Positions 1 through 9,231 of a stretch of DNA of 64,000 nucleotides are shown piece by piece. Under the pieces are notes generated by a model. The model had not been told where the DNA came from. It worked only from the letters and a program-made list of their open reading frames with translations, and did no database searches. The translations under genes were made by a program, and so were the position numbers. Source of the DNA: Clostridia bacterium (GTDB lineage: Bacteria; Bacillota; Clostridia; Christensenellales; Aristaeellaceae); assembly GCA_017547805.1 (NCBI GenBank), contig JAFYOR010000075.1, positions 1 to 64,000 of the forward strand. The letters run 5' to 3'. Position 1 is the first letter of the stretch, and each line of letters begins with the position of its first letter.

Positions 1-287
1 CCAGTAGGGCCCGCTGCGCCCGTCGCGCCTGTTGCACCCGTCGCGCCGATGGGTCCCTGCGCGCCGCGCGGCCCCTGAGGACCGGCAGGACCGGTGGGTC
101 CCTGAATACCCTGAGGTCCCTGCGGACCGATCGGTCCCTGAACGCCTGTCGGGCAGAGATTGCAAGAGGGACAGCAGCTGTTTACTGCTGCGCCTTCATA
201 GCCAAGGGGTACATCGCATCCGTGATAAGCATTGCAGCCGCCGCAGCCGCTGCGGTAATGAGCGGAATAAAACGGCAAATCAGTCAC
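1..287 (-). CDS. Collagen-like surface/exosporium protein (partial)
   Basis: The reading frame runs off the left edge of the window. After a Cys-rich head (CGGC and CCPSCNLC motifs) the protein becomes a Gly-X-Y repeat rich in Pro, Gln, Thr and Ala ([16 protein letters not shown] and so on), as in BclA-type spore-surface filaments. The Thr residues in the repeat are typical glycan acceptors. A GTG at 287 follows AGGAAAG at good spacing; an in-frame ATG at 338 without a clear ribosome site would add 17 residues. It is divergent from a glycosyltransferase gene, which suggests that this fibre may be its substrate. Collagen-like nature is seen directly; exosporium location is inferred. Confidence 0.82.
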   Translation of the reverse strand, partial: MTDLPFYSAHYRSGCGGCNAYHGCDVPLGYEGAAVNSCCPSCNLCPTGVQGPIGPQGPQGIQGPTGPAGPQGPRGAQGPIGATGATGATGAAGPT

Positions 288-407
288 CTGCTTTCCTGAA
301 ATTGAAAGGACGGGAACTTCTTTTTCATTCCCTGGCATACTCTATGAGTAAGAGGACTGATGCGTGCAGCGGATGGCAGGCTGCTGCGCTGTCAGGAGGA
401 GGGAAAG

Positions 408-1523
408 ATGGAGATTTCGCTTTGCATGATCGTCAGAAATGAGGCGCAGCATCTGGCGCGGTGCCTTGATAGCGTACGCGACGCAGTTGACGAGATCATT
501 ATTCTTGATACGGGATCGACGGATGAAACGATGGAAATCGCGCGCCGGTATACCGAGCAGGTGTTTACGTATCCATGGCAGGATGATTTTGCAGCGGCGC
601 GCAACATGGCATTCTCCTACGCGAGCAAACCGTATCTGATGTGGATGGATGCGGATGATGTGATGGAGAAAAGCGAACGGGAAAAGCTTATTGAACTGCG
701 ACCGGCGCTCAATGGCAGCATCGATGCTGTCATGATGCCCTACGTCTGCGACGTTCGGGCAGACGGAACGCCTGCCATGGTCTTTGACCGGGAACGCATT
801 GTCCGCCGTGCGGCAGGCTTTCGCTTTGAGGGGGCGGTACATGAGGCGATGAGCGTCAGCGGGCGCATCATCAGGGAAGATATCGCCATCAGACACATGG
901 GCAGGCACAGTGAAAGAAGCAATCGCAGGAATCTGGCGATCTACGAGCGGCTCATTGCCCGCGGCGCAGCGATGGCAGCGCGGGATTGGCATTATTACGC
1001 GCGGGAGCTGATGACGGCCGGAAGGGAGCAGGAAGCGGAAGCTGTGTTTGAGCGCGTTATTCATGAGGACTGCTGGACGGTGATCCGCATGGATGCGATG
1101 ATCAAGCGCGCGCAATGCCTGTTAAAGCTCGATCGGATTGGCGAAGCCAGAGCACAGCTGCTGTGTGCCTTGGCGTCTGATGCGCCGTCGGCAGAGCTGC
1201 TGTGCGCAATGGGCGCGTGCGAGATGCAGGCCGGAAGAGATGCCGCGGCTGCATTCTGGTATCGCGCGGCGCGGCTGGCGGAAAAACCGAAGGATTCTGG
1301 TGCGTTTGTGTATGCGGACTGTTATGATTACATTCCTTCGATGCAGCTTTGCGTGCTGCTTGACAGGATGGGCAGGACGCAGGAGGCGGCAATGGAAAAT
1401 GAACGGGCGCTTATTGCGCATCCAAACGATGCAGCGGCGATGCGCAACCGGGCTTATTTTGCAGGAAAAAAAGGCGGTGAGTCATCCGGAGAATCGCTGG
1501 AGCCTGATCCTACGGAGGCGTGA
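408..1523 (+). CDS. Family 2 glycosyltransferase with C-terminal helical repeats
   Basis: 371 residues. The N-terminal half is a GT-A fold glycosyltransferase: nucleotide-binding DTGSTDET near residues 34-41 and the metal-binding DADD at 81-84. The C-terminal half (about 200-370) is Ala-rich and helical, resembling TPR units. ATG 408 is chosen because AGGAGG lies 7 bases upstream. This GT2-TPR layout resembles SunS-type protein glycosyltransferases. The gene is divergent from a collagen-like protein, so glycosylation of a spore-surface fibre is a reasonable guess but unproven. It ends one base before the next gene starts, implying co-transcription. Confidence 0.87.
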   Translation: MEISLCMIVRNEAQHLARCLDSVRDAVDEIIILDTGSTDETMEIARRYTEQVFTYPWQDDFAAARNMAFSYASKPYLMWMDADDVMEKSEREKLIELRPALNGSIDAVMMPYVCDVRADGTPAMVFDRERIVRRAAGFRFEGAVHEAMSVSGRIIREDIAIRHMGRHSERSNRRNLAIYERLIARGAAMAARDWHYYARELMTAGREQEAEAVFERVIHEDCWTVIRMDAMIKRAQCLLKLDRIGEARAQLLCALASDAPSAELLCAMGACEMQAGRDAAAAFWYRAARLAEKPKDSGAFVYADCYDYIPSMQLCVLLDRMGRTQEAAMENERALIAHPNDAAAMRNRAYFAGKKGGESSGESLEPDPTEA

Positions 1524-2645
1524 ATGAGGAAAAGATGGTGCTTGGGGCTTTTCATCCTATTGTTTTTCATGTATAATCAATATGGCGCTTTGTCGGAAGG
1601 CGGGAGTTCTGCAAGGGCAGGTTGTATTCTGGATATGAACACGGGCCGCGTGCTCTTTGAACAGAACATGCATGAACGCCTGCCGATGGCTTCCACGACA
1701 AAGGTGATGACGGCGCTGCTGGCGATTGAAAACGGCAGCCTGACGCAGGAGGTCACCTGTTCGCCCAATGCGTTCGGCGTACCCGGAACGTCCATTTATC
1801 TGGCGCAGGGAGAAACGCTGACGCTGGAAGAGATGCTGCTGGGGCTGATGCTCTCCAGCGGCAATGATGCGGCGGTCGCCATCGCCGAGCACATCGGCGG
1901 CTCCGTGGAGGGCTTCGCGCAGATGATGAACGAGCGCGCGAAGGAAATCGGCGCGATGAACACCCACTTCGTCAATCCGCATGGCTTGCCGGATGACCAG
2001 CACTACACAACGGCCTATGATCTTTCCCTGATTGCCCGGGAAGCGATGAAAAACAGTGTTTTCAGGCGGATTGTATCCACGCAGCGGGCGACGATTTCAT
2101 GGGAAGGGCGCACCTATAATCGGCAGCTGAAGAACAAAAACGCGCTGCTTTCCGATTATGAAGGCGCGACGGGCATCAAAACCGGGTACACATCCAAGGC
2201 GGGGCGCTGTCTCGTCTTCGGCGCGCAGCGCGGCGGGCTGGAGGTTGTCGGTTCGGTGCTGTTTTGCTCGGACTGGTTTGATGAGGCGGCACGGCTGATG
2301 GACGGATGTTTTGAGCAATACGAAATGACGCACATGCTGGGACCTTTGGAATCTGCTGGGCATTTGCCGGTGCACGGCGGCACGAAGGAAAGCGTTGGCA
2401 TGTGCCTGATGGAGGAACTGCGCCTGCCCCTTGCGCAGGGGGAGGCTGCACAGGTGATTCTGGAAGTGCCTTACAGCGTAGATGCGCCGGTGAATCCGGG
2501 GATGCATCTGGGCACGGCGCGGCTGGTGCTGGATGGTCAGGTGCTTTCATCAAGCGAGATCGTCGCCAGCGAGCGCGTGGATGCGGCAGGCATCCGACAT
2601 AACATCAGCCGGGTGATGGACGGCTGGCTGATGATCAGGCGATAG
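1524..2645 (+). CDS. D-alanyl-D-alanine carboxypeptidase (DacF/DacA type, S11)
   Basis: 373 residues with an N-terminal hydrophobic export segment. The three penicillin-binding motifs are present in order: STTK at 57-60 (nucleophile Ser57), SGN at 112-114 and KTG at 219-221, followed by a C-terminal beta domain. It removes the terminal D-Ala from peptidoglycan stem peptides outside the membrane, and length fits the DacF/PBP5 family. Its ATG immediately follows the TGA of the glycosyltransferase. In spore formers DacF-like enzymes act in cortex maturation, but a housekeeping role cannot be excluded. Confidence 0.92.
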   Translation: MRKRWCLGLFILLFFMYNQYGALSEGGSSARAGCILDMNTGRVLFEQNMHERLPMASTTKVMTALLAIENGSLTQEVTCSPNAFGVPGTSIYLAQGETLTLEEMLLGLMLSSGNDAAVAIAEHIGGSVEGFAQMMNERAKEIGAMNTHFVNPHGLPDDQHYTTAYDLSLIAREAMKNSVFRRIVSTQRATISWEGRTYNRQLKNKNALLSDYEGATGIKTGYTSKAGRCLVFGAQRGGLEVVGSVLFCSDWFDEAARLMDGCFEQYEMTHMLGPLESAGHLPVHGGTKESVGMCLMEELRLPLAQGEAAQVILEVPYSVDAPVNPGMHLGTARLVLDGQVLSSSEIVASERVDAAGIRHNISRVMDGWLMIRR

Positions 2646-2702
2646 AAGTTTACTGAAATGACATGACGGCCTGCGCTAGGCGGGCGTGAAGGGGATACAG
2701 CT

Positions 2703-3413
2703 ATGAGACTGCAGAAATACATGGCCATGTGCGGCGTTGCCGCCAGAAGAAAGTGCGAGGAGATCATCGCCGAGGGGCGTGTGCGCGTCAACGGACAGAT
2801 CATCACCGAAATGGGCACGCAGGTGGAGGACGGCGACCGCGTGGAAGTGGACGGCGCGCTCATCACGCCTGAAGAGGAGAAGCGCTACATCCTTTATCAC
2901 AAGCCTGCGGGCGAGGTGACGACGGTGAGCGATGACAAGGGCCGCGAGACGGTCATGGATCGATTCAACGATTTCCCCGTGCGCCTTTATCCTGTGGGCC
3001 GTCTTGACTATGACAGCGAGGGACTGCTCCTTTTGACCAATGACGGCGAGCTGGCTCAGCGCCTGACCCATCCCAGCTGTGAGGTGGATAAGGTGTATCT
3101 TGCGCGCGTGACGGGCAATCCGTCCAACGAAGCGATCGATAAGCTGCGCCGCGGCGTCTTCATGGAGGGCGACGAGCGCAGGACATATCCGGCGCAGGTG
3201 CGCGTTGTGCGCGACGAGAGCCTGTATTCTGACATCGTTGTCAGCATCCATGAAGGCAGAAACCGTCAGGTCAGGCGCATGTTTGACGCCGTGGGGCATA
3301 AGGTGCTGCTGCTGCGCCGCATTCGCTTTGGCACACTGGAGCTTGGCGATCTCAGACGGGGCCAATGGCGCGAACTGACACCGCAGGAAATCAGCGAGCT
3401 GAAGAAGCTCTGA
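2703..3413 (+). CDS. rRNA pseudouridine synthase (RluB/RsuA family)
   Basis: 236 residues. An N-terminal S4 RNA-binding domain (about 1-60) is followed by the RsuA-type catalytic domain with GRLDYDSEG at 99-107; Asp102 is the expected nucleophile. The family isomerises uridine to pseudouridine in 16S or 23S rRNA; RluB (23S) is the commonest clostridial member but the target cannot be proved from sequence. GGGGATA precedes the ATG. Confidence 0.92.
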   Translation: MRLQKYMAMCGVAARRKCEEIIAEGRVRVNGQIITEMGTQVEDGDRVEVDGALITPEEEKRYILYHKPAGEVTTVSDDKGRETVMDRFNDFPVRLYPVGRLDYDSEGLLLLTNDGELAQRLTHPSCEVDKVYLARVTGNPSNEAIDKLRRGVFMEGDERRTYPAQVRVVRDESLYSDIVVSIHEGRNRQVRRMFDAVGHKVLLLRRIRFGTLELGDLRRGQWRELTPQEISELKKL

Positions 3414-3469
3414 CAGGGATACAACCATCAGGCGGCCCATGCGGCCTCAGCGTACGGAGGTGACGAGTG

Positions 3470-6250
3470 ATGAAGAGCGATCTGACTTGCCCGGTTGAGA
3501 TTGTCAGCGTACAGGTGAAAGAACAGGAAGGCGAGGCCAAAGGGCAGATTGTCTGCCTGATCGACTTTTTTAACCTCTCAACCAAGGTGATTGACAGCCT
3601 GCAGATGAATATCATCTGCTTTGACGCGCAGGGAGAGCGCCTTGGCGGCCGTCTTGTCCGCACGGCGGTGGTGGCCGAGGGCAGGGCATATTTCTCCGGC
3701 AGCTTTGCGCCGGAACACGTCGATGGCGCGGTGCGCGTTGATGCGGCTGTTGAAAAGGTCTGGTATCAGGACGGCGTCCTCTGGCGCAGAGAAGACCGGA
3801 ACGTGCGCGAATTCACGCCCAATGCGCTGCCGCAGGGCAGAGAGCTGGACAGGCTGAAGGCCGTCGCCGGCGAGGATGCAGCGGGCTACGCGCGCGAGGA
3901 CGATATCGTGTGGATGTGCGTCTGCGGTCGTGCAAACAGAACGAGCGACGACAAGTGTCTGCGCTGCGAGCGTGAGCGCAAACAGGTGCTGCGCGATTAT
4001 TCCTTCTCTGCGATTGATTCGACCCTTGGACAAAAGGAACGCGAGCGCCAGAAGCAGACGCAGGATAACCTGCGCCGCTCCAGCGAGGAGACGGTGCGCA
4101 GCATGAAGGCGCAGCAAAAGAAGCACAATAAGCGCCGGCGCTTTCTGACGTCGGTAATTACCGCGCTCATTGCTCTGGCGACAATTCTGGCGATGCTGCG
4201 CTGGGGACTGCCGTATGCAGCCTGCCTGTATGCCAAGGATCAGCTTGACAAGGGACTCGCTGCGGATGCAAAGGCGGTCTACCTCTGGGTGGATGACATC
4301 TGGACGGGCTACATGAACGCGGGAGAGAAGGCAAACGAAGCGGAACAGATCATCATCGAAGGCCTGATCGCCTCCGGTCAGGACGAAGCGCTTGAGCAGG
4401 CGGTCAAACGCGCGCTGGCGCTTGGCGGCGAACGCGGCGATGCGCTTTACGAGCGCGCAGTGCTTGAGCGCGCGGCGCTTAAGCATCGGGCTGGTGATCT
4501 TGCCGGCGCGGAAGCGCTCTACCGTACGCTTGAAAACAGCGAAACGGCGAACAGCAGGCTGCTTGCGCTCATCTATGAAATTGCGGATAACGCTGCCCAG
4601 CAGGTCAGCTATCCCACGGCAATCGAGCGCTTTGCCTCCCTCGGCGAATATGAGGACGCAGCGGCGAGGCTTGAGGACTGCATCTATCTCTATGGCAGAC
4701 AGCTCATGCGCGAAGGCAGCTATGCGCTGGCATGCGAGCAGTTTATTCAGGTGCTGTCCGTGCCAGATGCCATGAATCTGCTGCGCAGCAGCCGCTATGC
4801 GCTGGCGACGGAGCTGATGGAAGCGCAGGACTATCTGGAAGCCGCGGAGCTGTTCGATTCTCTAGGCGTATACGAGGAAGCGGAAAAGCGGGCGAAGAAG
4901 TGCCGATACCTTGTCGGCACATCGCTGCTGAGCGAGGGCAATCTCCTTGATGCAGCGCAGCAGCTCAGGCTTGCGGGAAACTACGAGGACGCGACTGCGC
5001 GCTTTGCCGATACGGCGTTTACGCTGGGATGTGCAGCGCTGGAGGAAGAGGATTATCCGACGGCGATTGTGTGGCTTGAACAGCTGGAGCGCACGGGAGA
5101 AGCGAAGGATGCCCTCAACCGCGCGATTTATGCCTATGCGCAGCAGCTGGAGGCTGCAGGCGACAGACAGAGCGCGGCGCTGGAATATGCGCGCGTCAGC
5201 GATTATGAGGACGCGGCGCAGCGCAGTATGGCGCTTGAATATGCCATTGCGCTGGAAGAAATGAAGGATTCACCGGAGGCGGCGCTTGCCCGGTTTGAAG
5301 GCTTGGGCAAGTATGAAGACGCAGAGGAGATGGCGCTTTCCTGCCGTTATGCGTTGGCGATTGCTGCCGCCGGCAAGGGCGATTACAAGGATGCGATGGA
5401 GCGCTTTGCCGCGCTTGGAAGCCATCGCGACAGCGCCAGCCGCGTGCTGAGCAGCCGGTATGCCTATGCCGGACAGCTTTTCACCGACAGCCTGTTTGAC
5501 GAGGCGGCAACGCAGTATCAAGCGTGCGGTACGTACCTCAACGCAGAAGAGCGCGTGATGCGCGCCCGCTATGAAGCGGCGGCTGCGTTGGAAACGGCTG
5601 GCGATTATCAGGGCGCGGCCTATGCCTTTGCCGCGCTGGGCAGCTTTGAAGACGCGAAAAAGCGCACTGACAGCAACGAAAAGGCGTGGCTTGGCGGCGT
5701 GTATAACGGGGCGCAGATGGATATGGAGCTGGGGGATTACGACAACGTCATCACCGCGCTTGAGCCGTATCTTGACGTCAAGCTGCCCGCGCGCTACAGC
5801 ACGATTCCCAAGATGTATGAAACGGCGTGCCTCTCTCTGGCGCAGAAGCTGATTGAAGAGGCGAAACCGCTGGATGCGCTGCCGCTGCTTGAGCGCATTG
5901 CAGGCAACAAGCAGGCGGATAAGCTGCTTGACGGATATGTGTACCGCATCATCGGCAGGTGGAAGGATGCTAAGGGCGCGCAGTACATGTTCAGGCCTGA
6001 CGGAAGCTGTGTGATCGTCGGTGAGGAAGGCTATTTCGGCGGCAAGGGCTATGGCATTGCCGTGGGCAGCGAACCCTATCCCACAAAACAGACGTACGGC
6101 GTGGTGAACCTTCGCGGCAAAAACCTGACGCTGATGGACGAGAAAACACAGGAATACATCCGCCTGACCTACGTGGGTGAGGCGACTGCGAAGCCGCAGG
6201 AAGAAGCTGCAGCCAGCGACGGCGCAGCTGAAGAAAACGCCGCGCAATGA
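3470..6250 (+). CDS. Membrane protein with RanBP2-like zinc finger and YEDA-type TPR repeats
   Basis: 926 residues. An N-terminal beta-rich domain (about 1-130) is followed by a zinc finger of the pattern W-x-C-x-C-x3-N-x6-C-x2-C near 147-165, a basic stretch, one membrane helix near 226-247, and a long array of helical repeats. At least eight repeats carry the signature G-x-Y-E-D-A (for example GEYEDAAARL and GKYEDAEEMA). The last roughly 100 residues form a small beta-rich domain, then an acidic Ala/Glu tail. The zinc finger would face the cytoplasm and the repeats the outside. ATG 3470 has GGAGG nine bases upstream; an adjacent GTG at 3467 is possible. Function unknown. Confidence 0.85.
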   Translation: MKSDLTCPVEIVSVQVKEQEGEAKGQIVCLIDFFNLSTKVIDSLQMNIICFDAQGERLGGRLVRTAVVAEGRAYFSGSFAPEHVDGAVRVDAAVEKVWYQDGVLWRREDRNVREFTPNALPQGRELDRLKAVAGEDAAGYAREDDIVWMCVCGRANRTSDDKCLRCERERKQVLRDYSFSAIDSTLGQKERERQKQTQDNLRRSSEETVRSMKAQQKKHNKRRRFLTSVITALIALATILAMLRWGLPYAACLYAKDQLDKGLAADAKAVYLWVDDIWTGYMNAGEKANEAEQIIIEGLIASGQDEALEQAVKRALALGGERGDALYERAVLERAALKHRAGDLAGAEALYRTLENSETANSRLLALIYEIADNAAQQVSYPTAIERFASLGEYEDAAARLEDCIYLYGRQLMREGSYALACEQFIQVLSVPDAMNLLRSSRYALATELMEAQDYLEAAELFDSLGVYEEAEKRAKKCRYLVGTSLLSEGNLLDAAQQLRLAGNYEDATARFADTAFTLGCAALEEEDYPTAIVWLEQLERTGEAKDALNRAIYAYAQQLEAAGDRQSAALEYARVSDYEDAAQRSMALEYAIALEEMKDSPEAALARFEGLGKYEDAEEMALSCRYALAIAAAGKGDYKDAMERFAALGSHRDSASRVLSSRYAYAGQLFTDSLFDEAATQYQACGTYLNAEERVMRARYEAAAALETAGDYQGAAYAFAALGSFEDAKKRTDSNEKAWLGGVYNGAQMDMELGDYDNVITALEPYLDVKLPARYSTIPKMYETACLSLAQKLIEEAKPLDALPLLERIAGNKQADKLLDGYVYRIIGRWKDAKGAQYMFRPDGSCVIVGEEGYFGGKGYGIAVGSEPYPTKQTYGVVNLRGKNLTLMDEKTQEYIRLTYVGEATAKPQEEAAASDGAAEENAAQ

Positions 6251-6266
6251 ATCAGGAATTCGGAAT

Positions 6267-6653
6267 ATGAAGAAAAAAGACATCATCATGATCATCGCCG
6301 CGCTGGCGGCGGCTATGCTGCTCTATGCCATATCTCAGCTTTCGCTGGGAACAAAGGCGGCGCAGGTGGTTGTTACCGTCGGCGGGGAAGAAGTGCTGCG
6401 CAGGCCGCTCGTCGTAAGCGATACCTATGAAATTGAGCAGGAAGACGGCAGCGTGAACATCATCCGCGTGGAAAACGGCGCGGTGTTCATGCAGGAGGCC
6501 AATTGCCGGGACGGGCTGTGTATCCGGCAGGGCAAGATGAAAAATGCGGCCAAGACCATCGTGTGTCTGCCGCATGAGCTGGTTGTCCGCCTTGATGGCG
6601 AGGCGATGCCTGCACAGAACGAAGAAATCGACGATCTGGACATCATTCTTTGA
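6267..6653 (+). CDS. Small membrane-anchored NusG domain II protein
   Basis: 128 residues: an N-terminal membrane helix (about 5-25), then a beta-rich domain with the CRDGLCIRQGKM motif and the CLPHELVVRL strand typical of the extracytoplasmic NusG_II family of Firmicutes. Role unknown; in many clostridia such genes sit beside electron-transport or cell-envelope genes. It starts 16 bases after the upstream zinc-finger/TPR gene and is probably in its operon. A hairpin with a short T-run follows. Confidence 0.82.
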   Translation: MKKKDIIMIIAALAAAMLLYAISQLSLGTKAAQVVVTVGGEEVLRRPLVVSDTYEIEQEDGSVNIIRVENGAVFMQEANCRDGLCIRQGKMKNAAKTIVCLPHELVVRLDGEAMPAQNEEIDDLDIIL

Positions 6654-6659
6654 TTTCAG

Positions 6660-6698
6660 GGCCCAAAGACGGCGGAAAACGGCTGGCTTTGGGCCTTT
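6660..6698 (+). terminator. Possible terminator or attenuator hairpin
   Basis: The 9-base arms GGCCCAAAG and CTTTGGGCC surround an 18-base loop and are followed by TTTG. The T-run is short, so partial read-through into the acyltransferase gene is likely. Confidence 0.45.
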
Positions 6699-6730
6699 GA
6701 AAGTCAAGGCGATCTACAGGAGAGAGAACC

Positions 6731-7957
6731 ATGAAAAACCCTATCCGCATCTGGCTTGACGACGCGCATGCCGCTCCCGATACGCGCCATGTCGATACCT
6801 GCGACGGTATCCGCGCGGCGGCGATCATGATTGTCGCATGGTTTCATATCTGGCAGCAGTCGTGGCTCTATCCCGGAATTGACGCGTTTGGTGCGCATCT
6901 GAGCTTTGATCCGCTGGTACGCAGCGGTTACATGTGGGTCGATATCATGATCCTCATCAGCGGCTTCTGCCTTGCGCTGCCGTGGTCGCGGCTGCGCTGG
7001 GAGGGCGGCGCGAAGCCGGATGTGCTGGATTTTTATGCCAAGCGCATGATCCGCATTCATCCGTCCTACATGCTTGCGGTGACGGTGATGTTTGCCGTTG
7101 CGGTGGCTACCGGCGCTTACCGCAGCATGGATCATCTGAAACTGGATATCTTTTCCCACATGACGTATACGCACACGTTTTTCTACGATGCGTATTATGC
7201 CAGCAACCTCGGCGGCGCGCTGTGGACGCTGGCCATTGAGCTGCAGTTTTATCTGATCTTCCCGTTCATTGCGCGCGAATTCCTCAAATCGCCGGTAATG
7301 ACGATCACGGCGATGATCGCTACTGCGCTGGCTGTGCGCGGATATATCGCCGATACATACGCGGATATTTCGCTCTATTTCAACCAGCTGCCGGCGTATC
7401 TGGATTCCTTTGCGCTGGGCATGCTGGCCGCTGAAGTGCATGTGTGGCTGTCAAGGAAGCGCCCCAATGCAATGACGCGCATTGTCTGCTCGCTGGGCTG
7501 TGTGCTGCTGCTGCCCTTCTTCTGGACACTTGTGTGTGATCAGGCGAGGGCCTCGGGCACGGCGGCCATCCGCATGGGGCAGATGATGCACCGCCTGCCG
7601 CTGAGCACGCTTGGCGCGCTGCTGCTGGTGCTTTCCGCTAATGCGGGGCTGATCGTCCGGCGCATCCTCGGCAATCCGGTTACGCGGTTCATTTCGGCTG
7701 TGTCGATGCAGTTTTACATCTGGCATCAGACGCTGGCGGTGTGGATTCTGCAGTACAGGCTGATTCCAAGCGCCTGCGAGCATCCCAACTATGAAGGCGA
7801 TCATCGCTGGCAGGTGATCTATACGGCGGTTTGCTTCCTCGGCGGTCTGGCTGTCGCGGCAGTTCTTACATATGGCTTTGAGCGGCCTGTTGCCAAGTGG
7901 CTGCAGAAGAAATGGAACGCATGGCGCGGAGAAAAGCGCGCGAAGAAGGAGGCGTAA
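6731..7957 (+). CDS. Acyltransferase family 3 integral membrane protein
   Basis: 408 residues with about ten membrane helices. The N-terminal segment [17 protein letters not shown] resembles the family-3 acyltransferase start, including the conserved His. These enzymes move acyl groups onto surface polysaccharide, peptidoglycan or lipid; substrate unknown. GGAGAGAG precedes the ATG. It overlaps nothing but ends one base before the endonuclease IV gene and is probably co-transcribed with it. Confidence 0.82.
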   Translation: MKNPIRIWLDDAHAAPDTRHVDTCDGIRAAAIMIVAWFHIWQQSWLYPGIDAFGAHLSFDPLVRSGYMWVDIMILISGFCLALPWSRLRWEGGAKPDVLDFYAKRMIRIHPSYMLAVTVMFAVAVATGAYRSMDHLKLDIFSHMTYTHTFFYDAYYASNLGGALWTLAIELQFYLIFPFIAREFLKSPVMTITAMIATALAVRGYIADTYADISLYFNQLPAYLDSFALGMLAAEVHVWLSRKRPNAMTRIVCSLGCVLLLPFFWTLVCDQARASGTAAIRMGQMMHRLPLSTLGALLLVLSANAGLIVRRILGNPVTRFISAVSMQFYIWHQTLAVWILQYRLIPSACEHPNYEGDHRWQVIYTAVCFLGGLAVAAVLTYGFERPVAKWLQKKWNAWRGEKRAKKEA

Positions 7958-7958
7958 T

Positions 7959-8792
7959 ATGCTGCACATCGGCTGTCATCTCTCCTGCTCCAAGGGATAC
8001 CTGAACATGGGTAAAGAGGCGCTGTCTATCGGTGCGGATACGTTTCAGTTCTTTACGCGGAATCCCAGAGGCGGCTCGGTGAAGCCCTTTGACTTGAGCG
8101 ATGCGCAGGAGCTCAATAGCTTCATGCAGGAGCATGCCTTTGCGCCGGTTCTCGCTCACGCGCCGTATACGCTTAATGCTTGTGCGGCGGAGGAAAGCAT
8201 CCGGGACTTTGCCCGGCGCACGATGCGCGAGGATTTGGAGCGTCTTAAGCATCTTCCTAACGCCATGCTCAACTTCCATCCCGGCAGCCATGTGAAGCAG
8301 GGCGCGGAGCGCGGCATTGAGCTGATTGCCGGAATGCTTGACGAGGTTTATACGAGCGACATGCCCACGACCGTCCTGCTTGAAACGATGGCGGGCAAGG
8401 GCAGCGAGGTCGGGCGGGACTTTTCGCAGCTCAAGGCGATCATGGAAGCATCCAAGGCTGGCGACCGGCTAGGCGTGTGTCTGGATACCTGCCATGTTTA
8501 CGATGCGGGCTACGACATCGTGAATGATCTGGATGGCGTGCTCGATGAATTTGACCGCGTGATCGGGTTTGAGCGGCTCAAGGCGATTCACTTAAACGAC
8601 AGCAAGAATCCTTTTGCCAGCCACAAGGACAGGCACGAAAAGATCGGTCAGGGCGCGCTTGGGCTTGACGCGCTGGTGCGGATCATCAATCATCCGAGGC
8701 TCAGGCATCTGCCATTCTATCTGGAAACGCCGAACGAGCTGGACGGGTACGCGGCGGAGATTATGCTGCTGCGGGGGAAGTACGAAGGATAA
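7959..8792 (+). CDS. nfo: Endonuclease IV (AP endonuclease)
   Basis: 277 residues, the usual length. It carries the tri-zinc-site motifs of Nfo: NFHPGSH, a Glu in [20 protein letters not shown] and [17 protein letters not shown]. It cleaves the backbone 5' of abasic sites in base-excision repair. The start at 7959 is set by GGAGGCGTAAT and immediately follows the upstream stop codon; a longer in-frame reading from 7872 would run inside the acyltransferase. A strong terminator lies about 95 bases downstream. Confidence 0.95.
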   Translation: MLHIGCHLSCSKGYLNMGKEALSIGADTFQFFTRNPRGGSVKPFDLSDAQELNSFMQEHAFAPVLAHAPYTLNACAAEESIRDFARRTMREDLERLKHLPNAMLNFHPGSHVKQGAERGIELIAGMLDEVYTSDMPTTVLLETMAGKGSEVGRDFSQLKAIMEASKAGDRLGVCLDTCHVYDAGYDIVNDLDGVLDEFDRVIGFERLKAIHLNDSKNPFASHKDRHEKIGQGALGLDALVRIINHPRLRHLPFYLETPNELDGYAAEIMLLRGKYEG

Positions 8793-8886
8793 TCCGGTGA
8801 TGAGAAAGGGGACGTCAGGATAATCTCTCGGATGATTGACGATGATGTGTCAATTGACGAGCGGATATCAGCCGCCCGATGAAATA

Positions 8887-8920
8887 GGGGCTGTCAGTTA
8901 TTTCCTGACAGCCCCTTTAC
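8887..8920 (+). terminator. Rho-independent terminator after nfo
   Basis: An 11-base perfect stem GGGGCTGTCAG / CTGACAGCCCC with a 7-base loop, followed by TTTACTTT. It closes the co-directional run that ends with nfo. Confidence 0.85.
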
Positions 8921-8939
8921 TTTACAAGCATATAAGCCT

Positions 8940-9228
8940 TCACCTTTGGGGAAGTTGGCAGCCCGGAGGGCTGACGGATGAGGTTTCAAGCACACTGTTT
9001 CAATAGGTCGCTTCGTTCCCGCTTAAACGGGCGGGAAGCCGCATAGGCGCTTCGCGTTGGGGACGTTGGGCTGCCGCCCAAACCTGCTCGGGGACATTGT
9101 CCCCGAACCCCTTCTTCGCTTCGCGGCGGCTTGATGAGGGTTCCCTTCGCATCGCATTGCGATGCGATCATGGGGTCAAGGGGTTTATCCCTTGTCGGGG
9201 TTTGGGGCGGAAGCCCCAATGTTCCCTT
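8940..9228. repeat. Gene-free stretch with repeat fragment and clustered small palindromes
   Basis: No gene is seen between nfo and the Gfo/Idh gene. Bases 8942-8985 resemble one half of the MITE-like repeat at 53799-53900 (CTTTGGGG..GTTGGCA..TGACGGATGAGG). From 9065 to 9222 there is a chain of short perfect hairpins, including TTGGGCTGCCGCCCAA, GGGGACATTGTCCCC, CGCATCGCATTGCGATGCG and TTGGGGCGGAAGCCCCAA. Similar hairpins recur at 10630-10675 and 21000-21045. Confidence 0.6.
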
Positions 9229-9231
9229 TCG

